Below are positions 1 through 10,996 of a DNA stretch of 64,000 nt, piece by piece. This DNA is from Ditylenchus dipsaci (Eukaryota > Nematoda > Chromadorea > Rhabditida > Anguinidae): assembly GCA_004194705.1 (NCBI GenBank), contig SADC01000317.1, positions 1 through 64,000 on the forward strand. The letters are read 5' to 3'. The translations under genes were made by a program, and so were the position numbers. How positions within the stretch are numbered: position 1 is the stretch's first letter; each line of letters starts with the position of its first letter. The notes under the pieces are model-generated. The model was not told the DNA's origin and searched no databases. It worked only from the letters and a program-made list of their open reading frames with translations.

Positions 1-363
1 GGGACAATACTACGTCCCTTACTACTCCCCCCCCCCCCCCCCCCCAAAAGTAAAAATCCTTGGGTGGGGGAGGTATCCGCTACTAGGGTCAAAGTTTTTA
101 TTTTTTTTTGTCAGAATAGAACGCAGAAATTTATTTCCAGTATCACAGAAAATACATTTTCTGCTGTGACACCTCGAAGCAAAAGAAGGATGCAAAAAAA
201 TCTTTATTAAGAACATGATCAAAAGATTTATGATCTATTTTTTGCCGGAAAAATCTATCAGATTGTGCAAACCACGTCAAAACTTTCACTTCAGATACAC
301 CGTTTATATCCGTAACCCTACGTTCACAATGATCCGTTTTTCGTCCGCATGCGGATTGCGGAG
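1..363. repeat. Truncated direct copy of the R-unit 3' part
   Basis: This stretch repeats 2,590-2,960 in direct orientation: a poly-C tract, GGTATCCGCTACTAGGGTC, the block starting at AAAGTTTTTATTTTT, then CCCTACGTTCACAATGATCCG. It stops at about 363, where it joins the start of the R unit. No coding frame here looks real. Confidence 0.7.
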
Positions 364-466
364 GTACTCGAGTGCTGAAAAAGAAAGTTCATCCGAAGTA
401 TGGAGCGAATAAGTGATGGTGATAAAAGTGCCTCCTTCTTGCCGAACGACGATGGATCAGCTGGTG

Positions 467-2033
467 GTAGTAACAATCAACGGATAAAATCCGCGGATAC
501 GGATAAAATCCGCGGATAGAAATATATGCGGATAAAAACCCGTAGTAACAATCACGGATAGAAATATCCGCGGATACGGATAAAATCCGCGGATTTATCC
601 GCAACTAAGGATAAATCCGCGGATATATCCACGGATTTATCGCGGATAAAATCCGCGGATAAATATTGGTAATTTTTTTTCTATAATTTCATCTCTTACT
701 ACTTTTCTGTTTGTTCAAAATTATTACAATGTTTTATTCATACTTTTTTGTGTTTACTATATATAAGAAAGTAAACGATTTATGCCTAAATTAATCATTT
801 TCTCAATTAAGAAATTTTTTTTTGCACAATATGGTTTCGATAAGTGTTTCCACTATTACTGTAAGCCATGATGGTGATATTTATATCTGGTTGATCCTCT
901 TTAAAATCATCTTCTATCCCATCAAATGTAACTGTTTCAAATCAATAGCAATGTTGTGCAAGACTGCAGAAGCAACTATAAAACTAGACACATTTGCCAA
1001 ATCTATGCGCTGTTCTCCATGTAGGCTATGGAATCTTCTTTTCCGCCTGCAAAAGCTTGTTCAACAAGGACGCTGGTATTAGCAAGGGCGGAATTGTAGC
1101 TCAAATGACAAATAAGATTACCGTATTTTCTCTTATTATTGGCTGGTCTCTAATTATGACTTTGAGAGTCTGTATCTCAGCGCAGAGTGAAAATTTCGCA
1201 ATTTTTTTCGCCTTTTCTTGGCTCCCACGGTTCTGCCGATTCCGCTTTTTAGATTTGGTTAAGCGCCCGAAAACTTCAAGATAACCTAGAATCTTCCGAT
1301 TTTCGAAGAGTTGAAAAATCATCGACCCGGGTCTATGATTAGAGAAAATACGGTATCAAGATTACGAAATTTTAATTTAATTTTTTTAAATTTACTGCCG
1401 TTCAGATTGTCCAAAATGTACAAGATTGAATAATTTTCTCTTTGTTTCAACCTTTTTTTTTTAATTTTACTTATGTCTTTAAATGTTGCTTGCTTTGAAC
1501 TTTGCTTTTAGTCTGCTTTAAAAATAGCATTGTATAATGCTTTAAAAAACTCGTATTATCATTGAATGGTGAAAAATTATATCAACGATATGAAAAACGA
1601 ATTATAGTGATAGAATATGAATGCAGCTCAAACAATGCTGAAATACTGTTATAACAACAAACATGTGTTTGTAGTGGTTTGAAGACCACATCGTAATGTA
1701 TTAAAGCATATTTATATTTAAAAAAAACAGAAAAAAAATTATCCGCGGATTTATCCTGCCCCCGACAGGCTAAGGATAATATCCGCGGATACGGATAAAT
1801 ATCCGTGGATATTTTATTGTTACTACGGATTTTATCCGTGGATAAATATCCGCGGATATTTATCCGCAGATACGGATAAATCCGCGGATTTATCCGCAGC
1901 TAAGGATAAATCCGCGATATATCCACGGATTTATCCGCGGATTTTTTGATTGTTACTACCGATTATCCGTATCCGCGGATTTTATCCGAGGATACGGATT
2001 TATCCGCGGATATTCTGATTGTTACTACCACCC
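467..2033. mobile_element. Satellite-armed inverted-repeat element, ATCCGCGGAT type, long form
   Basis: Ends are GGTGGTAGTAACAATCA on the left and the reverse complement (TGATTGTTACTACCACC) on the right. Both arms (470-660 and 1,740-2,030) are arrays of ATCCGCGGATAAATCC-like words that are themselves palindromic. The core at 660-1,740 is unrelated AT-rich DNA with a CCGTAT MITE inside. The inverted R copy holds a 0.26-kb version that lacks this core. No transposase is visible. Confidence 0.7.
1121..1353. mobile_element. CCGTAT-family MITE, TA target site
   Basis: The element has terminal inverted repeats CCGTATTTTCTCT and AGAGAAAATACGG flanked by TA on both sides. It shares the family ends with copies at 27,499, 46,238, 51,316, 51,777, 54,888 and 63,737. 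The interior has no open frame of interest. Confidence 0.75.
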
Positions 2034-2040
2034 TGATGGA

Positions 2041-2349
2041 GATGGATCAGCTGCACCTCGTGGTCGACTGAAAAAGCGTGAAGCTTCTCTGTTGGAAGAT
2101 GTCCATCTTAAATTCGTAATGAGCATGTATGGCAATCCTATAATTGTCATGGAAGGTTTTATTCAACTGTTCTGTGTTATCAAATCATTTTATTGTTCCT
2201 CTAGGAGAAATTTTCCGGTTCAAGGAAAAAGATCGAGATGGAATTGCTCACTAGAGAATCTTCAGTGGAGATGCATAAAATCAAAAGAAGGATGCAAAAT
2301 GTGTATTGAAACCAACTCAAGCAGTCAGTGTGTTCGACGAAGTATGGAC
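2041..2349 (+). pseudogene. FLYWCH zinc-finger exon pair of a MULE-type transposase, frameshifted
   Basis: Exon 1 (2,041-2,155) reads GRLKKREASLLEDVHLK, then MYGNPIIVMEG. An intron of 49 nt (2,156-2,204, GTTTTA..CTCTAG) follows. Exon 2 continues in phase as EIFRFKEKDRDG but meets a stop. The next frame then gives LQWRCIKSKEGCKMCIETN, the W-x-C...C core of a FLYWCH finger, so one frameshift separates the two halves. The same lesion is present in the inverted copy at 16,309-16,632, so it predates the duplication. In the MULE copies of this window the same FLYWCH position precedes a transposase domain. Here no transposase core is found downstream. Confidence 0.6.
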
Positions 2350-2594
2350 AGATAAAAAGAGTGCAGTCTGCAGGAGACCAAGGTCGTATCTCTGATGGCC
2401 GGAAAAGTTCCAAAGCTGAAGACTGCTGATAAGAAAAGGGCAAATAAACAAATGGAAATTGCAAAGAATTACAGCAAAGAAAAAGTACGTTATTATGTTT
2501 AAAAACTTGCGCTTGTGACTGTTTTGGAGGAACCTTAGGTTTTATTATTAGCCTTGATTTATTGAATAAAGATGCACTTGTAAATTATATGGAA

Positions 2595-2682
2595 GTTTCG
2601 GTGCTAGTAGCGAATAACCCACCCCCCCCCCCCCAAAAGGTAAAAATCCTTGGGGTGGGGGAGGTATCCGCTACTAGGGTCA
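2595..2682. mobile_element. Short CTAGTAGCG / poly-C inverted-repeat element
   Basis: Left end TGCTAGTAGCGAATA, a poly-C tract, and right end TATCCGCTACTAGGGTC form an imperfect inverted repeat. Related ends occur at 71-91, 15,984-16,060 (inverted copy), 19,256-19,972 and 40,049-40,295. The poly-C and poly-G runs of these elements are the least reliable bases in the window. Confidence 0.5.
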
Positions 2683-2898
2683 AAGTTTTTATTTTTTTGT
2701 CAGTATAGAACGCAGAAAATTTATTTCCAGTATCACAGAAAATACATTTTCTGCTGTGACACCTCGAAGCAAAAGAAGGATGCAAAAAATCTTTATAAGA
2801 ACATGATCAAAAGATTTATGATCTATTTTTGCCGGAAAATCTATCAGATTGTGCAACCACGTCAAAACTTTCACTTCAGATACAACCGTTTATATCCG

Positions 2899-3317
2899 TA
2901 ACCCTACGTTCACAATGATCCGTTTTTCGTCCGCATGCGGGATTGCGGAGGTGCGGATGCGGAATTGCGTTCACAATAAAATTTTCCGCTTCCGTTGCCA
3001 CTTCCGCACCGCAAATAAGAGGTGAAATGGTAAAACATTATTTAATTTTAGTTATAACTATTCTAAAGTCTCAGAAAGCAAGTATCAGGCAAATAAAGTA
3101 AAAAAAGAGTATCTCGAGTAAATAATACAGGCGTCAACACCACAAAATAATTTAAAGGCCTCCACGCCACATCCGAATCCGCTAAGCCTATTGTGGACAC
3201 GCTTCCGCAACATCTTCCACATCCGCAAAGCGGTCCGCATGCGGACCGCTTTGCGGATGCATTGTGAACACCAAAAATGCGGATGCGGTGCGGGTGCGGA
3301 TCATTGTGAACGTAGGG
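2899..3317. mobile_element. MITE with CCCTACGTTCACAATG ends and TGCGGATGCGG arms
   Basis: The terminal inverted repeats are ACCCTACGTTCACAATGATC and GATCATTGTGAACGTAGGGT. The interior repeats the word TGCGGATGCGG, and a perfect palindrome GGTCCGCATGCGGACC lies near 3,240. Only one end is kept in the copies at 311-360 and 15,640-15,757. No clear target duplication was found. Confidence 0.6.
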
Positions 3318-4478
3318 TAACAGTTCAAGTCAAAACAATTTTGGACGTAAGTAAACATGTATTTAACCAATCAAATAATAAAAATAATGGTGCCTAACAG
3401 GTTATGGCGAAAAATATTTTCGCGCTAACAGGCTAACAGGATCTAACAGGATACGTAAAAATGCCCGCATTTGGGGAAAAAGTGCCCGCGTTATGTGAAC
3501 TTCTACTGTGAGTCTAGCTTTTTTTCGAAGGAATCCTCGATTATTGGTTTGCAGCTTTTCATTTTCGCCTGTTAGGTATTCGTATTTTTTTCAGGAGCAG
3601 CGCGAAAGTGGCCGACAAGAAATGCTAGCTCAGGTTAGCTCTTTTCCATACGTTAAGGACGTGTGTCAAATTCAAACGTTCTAAAACATTTTTAATGCCA
3701 ATAGTCGAATAATAACAATGGAAATCTGTCAGCGTCAATCAAACAAATCAAAAATGGCTTTTCTTTCTTTCCTGTCACCAAATGAACAGGCACATAATGG
3801 CGAGCAGTGAATCTAACCACACAAGTGTGAATTTTGGTTCAAAAACTAGTTCATACAGTTCCAAATAAATAGTTGTAATTTTGTAAACCATTTTTCAAAG
3901 TGCTCATTTAAAACTGGATAACAGGGGCCTTCGTTTTTTCAGTGTCGGAGAATTGTGCTCGAAAACCAGGGTATACGGGCATCTGAGTAATCTGGTACCC
4001 ACCTAGATTGCAAAAATTTACGACACGTTTACTGTAAACCTCAAACGGTGCCGCACCAGTGAGGTGTTGGTGCCGAAATTTTGAACATCGTTGCCGGTAC
4101 TGAAATTTATAGCATTGGGTTGCAAAAGTCTTTGTTACGGTACTGGTGCTAGCGCAGAAATTTTAAAATTTACAGCACTGCTTCCGTGATAACTTTTAAT
4201 GTGACACTTTTTTAGGAAATATCTTCTAAATATGGTTGTACGCCACATCACTCTTTTATTGGAAACTTTTTTCAAAAAACTGAAGATGTTGTTCTTTGTC
4301 TACTCTTGCCGTATTCCTCACAAGCCCTGCTGCCTTCCTAATGAAGTGCTCCAGGATATTGTGTTGTTCTTCAATCAGGACGCCTGTAACAAGTTTATTG
4401 ACTTATCTAGACGGTTTGCGGAACTTTTTGGCCCTGAAGTCAAAATTTTTAACAACGATTCCAGTGTAGGTTAATAAT

Positions 4479-4871
4479 GGCTCAAATTGAATGGCAGCGG
4501 TAAAACTGTGAATTTCAACGGTAAATTAATTTTTTTCAACGGTATTTTCAAATTTGCCATAAAACAATGAAATTCAACGGTAAATTTGTGAAATTCAGCG
4601 GTAAATTTATCGTAAAGTCAACTTCACAGTCCGTTGTCTTATTTGAGTATCAAATATAAGGATTTCATCTGAAACAAAATTTATGCTTTGCGCCAACTAT
4701 TTAACCTTGGGGTCATTTCTATGAGGCTTAGGCTTAAAGGATTGTGAAGTTGACTTTACGATAAATTTACCGCTGAATTTCATTGTTTCATGGCGAAATT
4801 GAAAATACCGTTGAAAAAAATTAATTTACCGTTGAAATTCACAGTTTTACCGCTGCAATTCACTTACAGCC
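4479..4871. mobile_element. MITE with 9-bp target duplication GTTAATAAT (MULE-like)
   Basis: The ends are GGCTCAAATTG and CACTTACAGCC. The interior is an inverted repeat of words such as GCGGTAAAACTGTGAATTTC. GTTAATAAT lies on both sides (4,470-4,478 and 4,872-4,880) and is single in the inverted paralogue near 22,620, which is the empty site. A 9-bp duplication fits a Mutator-type element. The right half recurs at 8,777-8,915 because the 4-kb duplication begins inside it. Confidence 0.85.
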
Positions 4872-4921
4872 GTTAATAATCACATGAAAGCTTTTGGAAA
4901 TTGAAACACTAAGCACAATTT

Positions 4922-5104
4922 GGCTCAAATATAGTATACCCACCCCACTGAACTATAGTATACCCACCCCAGAAATTTGCCTTGGTCCCCCAAGCTGATT
5001 TTTTTTACAAATTTTTTTTGCAAAAAAATCAGCTTGGGGAACCAAGGCAAATTTCTGGGTGGGTATACCATAGTTCAGTGGGGTGGGTATACTTAAGTTT
5101 AGCC
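4922..5104. mobile_element. MITE with 8-bp target duplication CACAATTT
   Basis: The ends are GGCTCAAATATAG and CTTAAGTTTAGCC. The interior is a hairpin around CCTTGGTCCCCCAAGCTGAT and its reverse complement, with GTATACCCACCCC words in both arms. CACAATTT flanks both ends (4,914-4,921 and 5,105-5,112). The inverted paralogue near 22,575 has a single copy and no insertion. A relative with the same core lies at 42,800-43,015. Confidence 0.85.
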
Positions 5105-5487
5105 CACAATTTTTATCCCGAAATTATATATTTGACTATATCTAATACATTTCAGCAAGAGATTAACAATCTTCGGTTCCTCACTCGTCCCTTGAGCAGA
5201 TGTGTCAAAGTTACGCCTTTTTCTGGCATGAAAGTTTATTTGAAAACTGCCTTACAACTGTGCTATTAATCCGATTCTTAATACTTTATTTCAGGTGGGA
5301 CAGAGACCTTATGTTTTGCAAGTAAGACAGATATCAAAAGACTTCAGAGAGAGATCATTCAGTTCTAACCGGCACGGTCTATTTATCAAGCTAAGTGGTC
5401 CACAAGATGCACGATTGGTTTTCGAAAGATTTCATGGAAGGAAATTTTATGGTAAATTTTTTTGCGGTACTAGTTTCTGGTACATAT

Positions 5488-5776
5488 CAGGGCTGTACCG
5501 GATATCCGACATCCGATATCCGGCACTTTTTGACATCCGATATCCGGTATCCGATATCCGAAAAATGGCCAATTTTCGGAAAAAAATTTTTAAAACTTTT
5601 TTGAAATTTAGAAAAAATTTTCAATTTTTTTTCAAAATTTCATCAAAAATATCCGAAATCTGATATCCGATAATCGACATCCGGCACTTTTTCATATCCG
5701 ATATCCGATCCGATATTTTTCCATATCCGGTATCCGATATCCGATCCGATATTTTTTGGTATCCGGTACAGCCCTG
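5488..5776. mobile_element. hAT-like MITE with ATATCCGG arms inside a small intron
   Basis: The termini are CAGGGCTGTACCGGATA and TATCCGGTACAGCCCTG. Both arms are arrays of ATATCCG words and the centre is AT-rich. The flanking 8-mers are GTACATAT and GTATATAT (one mismatch). Copy C of gene X has a single GTATATAT and a 53-nt intron here, against about 350 nt in this copy. CAGGG ends with an 8-bp duplication fit the hAT superfamily. Duplicated at 9,526-9,815. Confidence 0.85.
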
Positions 5777-6505
5777 GTATATATGTCCCTTTTGAATTTA
5801 GGTGTCATTGCCGTTGCTAGTTACATATCGGAGAACGAATACTTCGCCTCAAGAAGAATATTTTGATACCATATACACAAGGTCAGTTTTATAATTCTAG
5901 AGTGTCTCAATAAATATGGCCGCTTTTAAGCAGTCATAGATTTTTTCTGGATCGAGTTTTGAAAATCTATGAACATAAATTGACTTAGTTCTTCATGACA
6001 ACTTTTTTTGAAAACAAAATTTTTGGTTTCTTTTGCTCTGTGCTTTGGACCCTGTCCATCTTTAATCCAACAACAGAACAACATCCAAAGAACCTAAGGT
6101 CAAAACACGAAAATCGTGTTTTGACCAGTGTTTCCAATTTTTGTGTGACAGTGACACTCACGTCCCTATAGTCGGTGGGGCACTGACAGTGAATGTGAAA
6201 GTGACACTTCAATGTCAGTGTTACTCTCAGTTGTATACAATGTCAAAACTTTTGACATTGTACACCAAACAAATTGTAATGAAAACCTGTTCTACTTGGA
6301 AAAACATATTTTCGGAGTTCGATCTAGGAAAAATTTGTGGCTGTTTTAAAGTGAGCATATTTTTGGAGACCTTGTACTTCGTCTCATTGGTTTCCCTTTA
6401 CACCTGCTATTTTCAGCGAATTTCTTTGAAGAACTCAGTATTGCTCGATTTGTCTTGTTTGATTTCAATGCCTGACTTGGTTGTATGCGTGTGAGAAATT
6501 GATCA

Positions 6506-6511
6506 AATAAA
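6506..6511 (+). promoter_or_regulatory. Possible polyadenylation signal of gene X copy A
   Basis: AATAAA lies about 640 nt after the predicted stop, just before the end of the homology with copy C. It is conserved in the inverted copy (TTTATT near 21,489). Confidence 0.35.
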
Positions 6512-6547
6512 GTTTTTTAGTTAGGTGTGTCGTATTTGGTTATCAGT

Positions 6548-6949
6548 AAAAATGCCAAGACAAAAATGCCGAGAGCCAAAATGCCTGTAAAATATCAACT
6601 GGCAAATAATTCAACTGGCAACTATCAACTGGCAACCAATTCAACTGGAACTATCAACTGGCGACCAATTCAACTGGAACTATCAACTGGCAACTAATTT
6701 TACAGTTAGTAGGGGTGCCTGGAGAGTGGATAGGGGGCCTGGAGAGTGGCTACTGGTACCAGGGAAGTGAGTAGGGTACCATGAATGTGTGTAGGGGTAC
6801 CTGGAATGGGTAGGGGTACCCGGAAGTAAATAGGGGTTTCAGGGTAGTGGTCAGGGGTACCAGGGGAGTGGGCAGGAGTACCTTTAGAGTTAGTACCCGG
6901 AGACTGGGAAGCGGTGCCTGGAAAGTAAGTGAGAGTACCTGAAGAGTAT
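6548..6949 (+). repeat. Two tandem-repeat blocks: CAACTGGCAACTA words and a GTACC minisatellite
   Basis: At about 6,590-6,705 the words TCAACTGGCAACTA / TTCAACTGGAACTA repeat. From about 6,710 a degenerate unit of about 20 bp (GTAGGGGTACCTGGAGAGTG) continues to the MULE insertion point at 6,950. The same minisatellite resumes after the MULE at 13,008-13,180, so the MULE inserted into it. A copy is at 10,590-10,988. Confidence 0.8.
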
Positions 6950-6957
6950 GTCAGTGT

Positions 6958-8774
6958 GGCTCACCCCGGCTATGACACAAACTGTTCTAGAAATGAACGA
7001 TTCTGACATTAATTCATTATGACAATAATTCAAATGAAAATTAATTGGTTTCGACACGATTTGATTTGAAAGTAATTGTCTATGTCCAAAATCATCTTGC
7101 AACAAATCGTTGCGGAACTAAATGACTGTGACTCTTTTTTGTTGCTTTATTCAAGGCTCTTTTTCCGTTTTCCTGTTTTTTGATGCTTTTTCATGCACTT
7201 TACGTTGTTCACTGCTTTATTTACACTAATTTTAGATCCTATCATCATGAACAACTATGGTAGCTAGGATGAGGCAAGCATGGATGGAGATGTGAGCGGA
7301 AGAAGCGGTGGATCTTCTTACTCAAGCAGATCAAGAAGAGGTGGCAATTTATCCTGGTCGTCCAAAGAAGCAGAAGGTGACAGTCAGCCCACCCATTCCA
7401 ATCGAGCTTATTCCAAGTAGAAAAAGAATGAAGAACGGTGATATCAGTTTTCTGGCAATTCTTGAAGGTCAGTTTTTGCATCTACAGTATCCCTATCAGA
7501 AAAATTATTTAAGGAGAGATATACAAACGTTCTGAGCAGCCTAATGCCAAAGGTATTCAACAGTGGCGTTGCATAAAGCATTCCGAAGGCTGCAAGATGG
7601 TGATCGATACAAATCGAGCAGATCTCTGTGTTGGCAAAAGCAAAACTCGCCATTCTCATTGCACATTGAATGTAGCTCACGTGATCAACTATCACAGAAA
7701 TGTGGGGTTTTTATTGGATTATAGACTGGTTTCAATATTCGCTTGATTCTAGAAAATGGACGCTGATCCGACTACTTCAACGAATCCTGTCGATATGGTC
7801 ATACCGGTTATGCTGCAGAATTGCAAAAATGACCTGTTTTCATAAACTGGGAGAAGACTTCACGAATCTGTTCGATATGCTCAAATCAATAGGTATTTTC
7901 TCTTCGACTCATCCAGAAAACTTGTTATGTATGTGATTTTTTAGCTTACGTTCCAATTGATGACGTCAGCAGTGCCTATGATGCAGTTATGACTCAATGT
8001 GCTCGCAATTCAGATAAAACGGAGAAGTTTGTTAACGGTTCCTGTGAAAGGCGTTTTTATCGACTATTTCGTGAAGGTTAGGTTGGTGAAGGTTTTTTTA
8101 TTCATTAAAATCATACACTCAAGACTTGGATCGGTCAAGACGGTGCTAGGTCTATGTTCCCAATTTCTCTCTGGAATTTCTTTGCCTTAACGTTGGATGG
8201 AAAGTCGAAAACTACCAATTCGCTAGAAGATTGGCACAACTCTCTCAAACTGGCTTTGGCAACTGCTGATGGCAAGAGGCCGCGATTCTGGCGGTGGCTA
8301 AGGCAAATGAAACAAGAATGCAGTCTGATGGAGGCGCAAATCGTTCTGCTCTAGGGCACACCGAAGAAATTGAAGCTAGTAGATCAGCACATTGCTCGCC
8401 AAAGATGGAATATTGCTCTAGCCTACAATCGGGAAGAAATTTTGGAGTATCTGAGGAAGCAATCTGATTTTACTGTTTTGGACCAATTGTGAAAAGTACA
8501 TGTTATTGTATTATTGCATTGTTATTATTGGTAGAAGATTTTAATAAAGATTAGGTCACCATTTTTAAGTCTGCTTTTGATCCGGTTGATTTAAGTAAGG
8601 GAGAATCTACAGAATTCTTTATATGCAGTCAAGTGGTGGTTTAATGGACAACCTGAAGACTGCGCAAGTGTACATTGAATCAAAGAAAACTGCACTGTGA
8701 ATATCGTAACGGATAATAATTTTATAGCAAAAAGTCAACCATAAAGCGATTCAAGATACAGTGAACTATACTGT
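6958..8774 (+). mobile_element. MULE, first copy, right end cut by the duplication junction
   Basis: It is identical in design to the complete element at 10,997-12,999. The 8-bp target copy GTCAGTGT is at 6,950-6,957 and the left inverted repeat at 6,958-7,079. The FLYWCH and transposase exons follow. The right inverted repeat is absent because the tandem junction falls at 8,774. Confidence 0.8.
7308..8492 (+). pseudogene. MULE transposase with FLYWCH finger, copy A
   Basis: The first exon reads EEVAIYPGRPKKQKVTV, then FLAILEG. An intron of 46 nt (7,468-7,513, GTCAGT..TTTAAG) joins in phase to EIYKRSEQPNAKG, QQWRCIKHSEGCKM and TRHSHCTL, giving the W-x-C, C and H-x-H ligands of a FLYWCH finger. 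Exon 7,945-8,076 reads AYVPIDDVSSAYDAVMTQC, FVNGSCERRFYRLFRE. Exon 8,124-8,492 carries the C-terminal MULE signature FPISLWNFFALTLDG, TTNSLEDWHNSL, then a TAG at 8,352-8,354. The same frame continues as IARQRWNIALAYNREEILEY to TGA at 8,490. AATAAAG follows near 8,534. The TAG is shared with copy B. The middle exons are less certain and the join into 8,124 is out of phase. Confidence 0.65.
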
Positions 8775-8965
8775 GGCTTAAAGGATTGTGAAGTTGACTT
8801 TACGATAAATTTACCGCTGAATTTCATTGTTTCATGGCGAAATTGAAAATACCGTTGAAAAAAATTAATTTACCGTTGAAATTCACAGTTTTACCGCTGC
8901 AATTCACTTACAGCCGTTAATAATCACATGAAAGCTTTTGGAAATTGAAACACTAAGCACAATTT

Positions 8966-9144
8966 GGCTCAAATATAGTATACCCACCCCACTGAACTAT
9001 AGTATACCCACCCAGAAATTTGCCTTGGTCCCCAAGCTGATTTTTTTACAAATTTTTTTTGCAAAAAAATCAGCTTGGGGAACCAAGGCAAATTTCTGGG
9101 TGGGTATACCATAGTTCAGTGGGTGGGTATACTTAAGTTTAGCC
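8966..9144. mobile_element. Second copy of the CACAATTT-flanked MITE
   Basis: Duplicate of 4,922-5,104 within the 4-kb unit, a few bases shorter at C, G and T runs. Confidence 0.85.
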
Positions 9145-9194
9145 CACAATTTTATCCCGAAATTATATATTTGACTATATCTAATACATTTCAG

Positions 9195-9905
9195 CAAGAG
9201 ATTAACAATCTTCGGTTCCTCACTCGTCCTTGAGCAGATGTGTCAAAGTTACGCCTTTTTCTGGCATGAAAGTTTATTTGAAAACTGCCTTACAACTGTG
9301 CTATTAATCCGATTCTTAATACTTTATTTCAGGTGGGACAGAGACCTTATGTTTTTGCAAGTAAGACAGATATCAAAAGACTTCAGAGAGAGATCATTCA
9401 GTTCTAACCGGCACGGTCTATTTATCAAGCTAAGTGGTCCACAAGATGCACGATTGGTTTTCGAAAGATTTCATGGAAGGAAATTTTATGGTAAATTTTT
9501 TGCGGTACTAGTTTCTGGTACATATCAGGGCTGTACCGGATATCCGACATCCGATATCCGGCACTTTTTGACATCCGATATCCGGTATCCGATATCCGAA
9601 AAAATGGCCAATTTTCGGAAAAAAATTTTTAAAACTTTTTTGAAATTTAGAAAAAATTTTCAATTTTTTTTCAAAATTTCATCAAAAATATCCGAAATCT
9701 GATATCCGATAATCGACATCCGGCACTTTTTCATATCCGATATCCGATCCGATATTTTTCCATATCCGGTATCCGATATCCGATCCGATATTTTTTGGTA
9801 TCCGGTACAGCCCTGGTATATATGTCCCTTTTGAATTTAGGTGTCATTGCCGTTGCTAGTTACATATCGGAGAACGAATACTTCGCCTCAAGAAGAATAT
9901 TTTGA
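9195..9905 (+). pseudogene. Gene X copy B, 3' exons only
   Basis: Exons corresponding to 9,195-9,267, 9,333-9,490 and 9,841-9,920 are present. Everything upstream is absent because the duplication starts in the preceding intron. The donor after 9,267 is mutated (GAAAGT), as in copy A. The 9,333 exon keeps the five-T run also seen in copy C, so its frame reads RWDRDLMFLQVRQISKDF. The first exon is one C shorter than in copies A and C. Confidence 0.55.
9526..9815. mobile_element. Second copy of the ATATCCGG-armed MITE
   Basis: Duplicate of 5,488-5,776 within the 4-kb unit, with one additional A in a run before TGGCC. Confidence 0.85.
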
Positions 9906-10996
9906 TACCATATACACAAGGTCAGTTTTATAATTCTAGAGTGTCTCAATAAATATGGCCGCTTTTAAGCAGTCATAGATTTTTTCTGGATCGAGTTTTG
10001 AAAATCTATGAACATAAATTGACTTAGTTCTTCATGACAACTTTTTTGAAAACAAAATTTTTGGTTTCTTTTGCTCTGTGCTTTGGACCCTGTCCATCTT
10101 TAATCCAACAACAGAACAACATCCAAAGAACCTAAGGTCAAAACACGAAAATCGTGTTTTGACCAGTGTTTCCAATTTTTGTGTGACAGTGACACTCACG
10201 TCCCTATAGTCGGTGGGGCACTGACAGTGAATGTGAAAGTGACACTTCAATGTCAGTGTTACTCTCAGTTGTATACAATGTCAAAACTTTTGACATTGTA
10301 CACCAAACAAATTGTAATGAAAACCTGTTCTACTTGGAAAAACATATTTTCGGAGTTCGATCTAGGAAAAATTTGTGGCTGTTTTAAAGTGAGCATATTT
10401 TTGGAGACCTTGTACTTCGTCTCATTGGTTTCCCTTTACACCTGCTATTTTCAGCGAATTTCTTTGAAGAACTCAGTATTGCTCGATTTGTCTTGTTTGA
10501 TTTCAATGCCTGACTTGGTTGTATGCGTGTGAGAAATTGATCAAATAAAGTTTTTTAGTTAGGTGTGTCGTATTTGGTTATCAGTAAAAATGCCAAGACA
10601 AAAATGCCGAGAGCCAAAATGCCTGTAAAATATCAACTGGCAAATAATTCAACTGGCAACTATCAACTGGCAACCAATTCAACTGGAACTATCAACTGGC
10701 GACCAATTCAACTGGAACTATCAACTGGCAACTAATTTTACAGTTAGTAGGGGTGCCTGGAGAGTGGATAGGGGGCCTGGAGAGTGGCTACTGGTACCAG
10801 GGAAGTGAGTAGGGGTACCATGAATGTGTGTAGGGGTACCTGGAATGGGTAGGGGTACCCGGAAGTAAATAGGGGTTTCAGGGTAGTGGTCAGGGGTACC
10901 AGGGGAGTGGGCAGGAGTACCTTTAGAGTTAGTACCCGGAGACTGGGAAGCGGTGCCTGGAAAGTAAGTGAGAGTACCTGAAGAGTATGTCAGTGT

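Larger units (their letters stand above)
365..3180 (+). repeat. R unit, direct copy (transposon-derived composite)
   Basis: The block matches the reverse complement of 15,478-16,990, apart from about 1.3 kb (roughly 600-1,870) that the inverted copy lacks. It contains two exon-like stretches of a FLYWCH/MULE-type gene (365-466 and 2,034-2,349) separated by a satellite-armed element. A short CTAGTAGCG element and a CCCTACGTTC MITE follow. The ends of the homology are abrupt, at about 365 and about 3,180. Confidence 0.7.
3595..5866 (+). pseudogene. Gene X copy A, 5'-truncated and damaged
   Basis: By alignment with copy C the exons are 3,595-3,633, 4,216-4,465, 5,156-5,229, 5,295-5,451 and 5,802-5,881. 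The two transmembrane exons of copy C are missing because the duplication starts at about 3,500. Damage relative to copy C: the donor after 5,229 reads GAAAGT instead of GTAAGT, and exon 5,295-5,451 has one T fewer in the run before GCAAG, shifting the frame. The C-terminal part still shows HGLFIKLSGPQDARLVFERF and GRKFYG, resembling the end of an RRM/UHM domain. In the 250-bp exon the open frame reads CCLPNEVLQDIVLFFNQDA, which looks F-box-like, but the frame is uncertain. Three MITEs have enlarged the introns. It is probably not functional. Confidence 0.5.
3500..6535 (+). repeat. Segment shared with the inverted copy at 21,465-23,600
   Basis: From about 3,500 (TTCTACTGTGAGTCTAGC) to about 6,535 the plus strand matches the minus strand of 21,465-23,600 with scattered substitutions. 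The plus copy contains three insertions that the inverted copy lacks: 4,479-4,871, 4,922-5,104 and 5,488-5,776. The segment carries gene X and its 3' flank. Confidence 0.85.
4731..8774 (+). repeat. 4.04-kb tandem duplication, first unit
   Basis: The unit begins at GGCTTAAAGGATTGTG and ends just before the same sequence recurs at 8,775. It carries the 3' part of gene X, its flank, two tandem-repeat blocks and the left part of a MULE. The second unit (8,775-12,810) is almost identical. The differences I could see are mainly homopolymer lengths, for example CCCCC/CCCC near 4,990, TTTT/TTTTT near 5,316 and AAAA/AAA near 7,644. Confidence 0.9.

Noticed and set aside
4232..4474. A clear F-box protein exon (LPNEVLQDIV)
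   Set aside because: The match is short, the frame conflicts with the phase of the neighbouring exon, and no other F-box features follow. It is kept only as an alternative reading of gene X.
6590..6949. Possible CRISPR-like repeat/spacer array
   Set aside because: Units are directly adjacent, degenerate and without unique spacers; this is a eukaryotic minisatellite, and no cas-like genes occur in the window.
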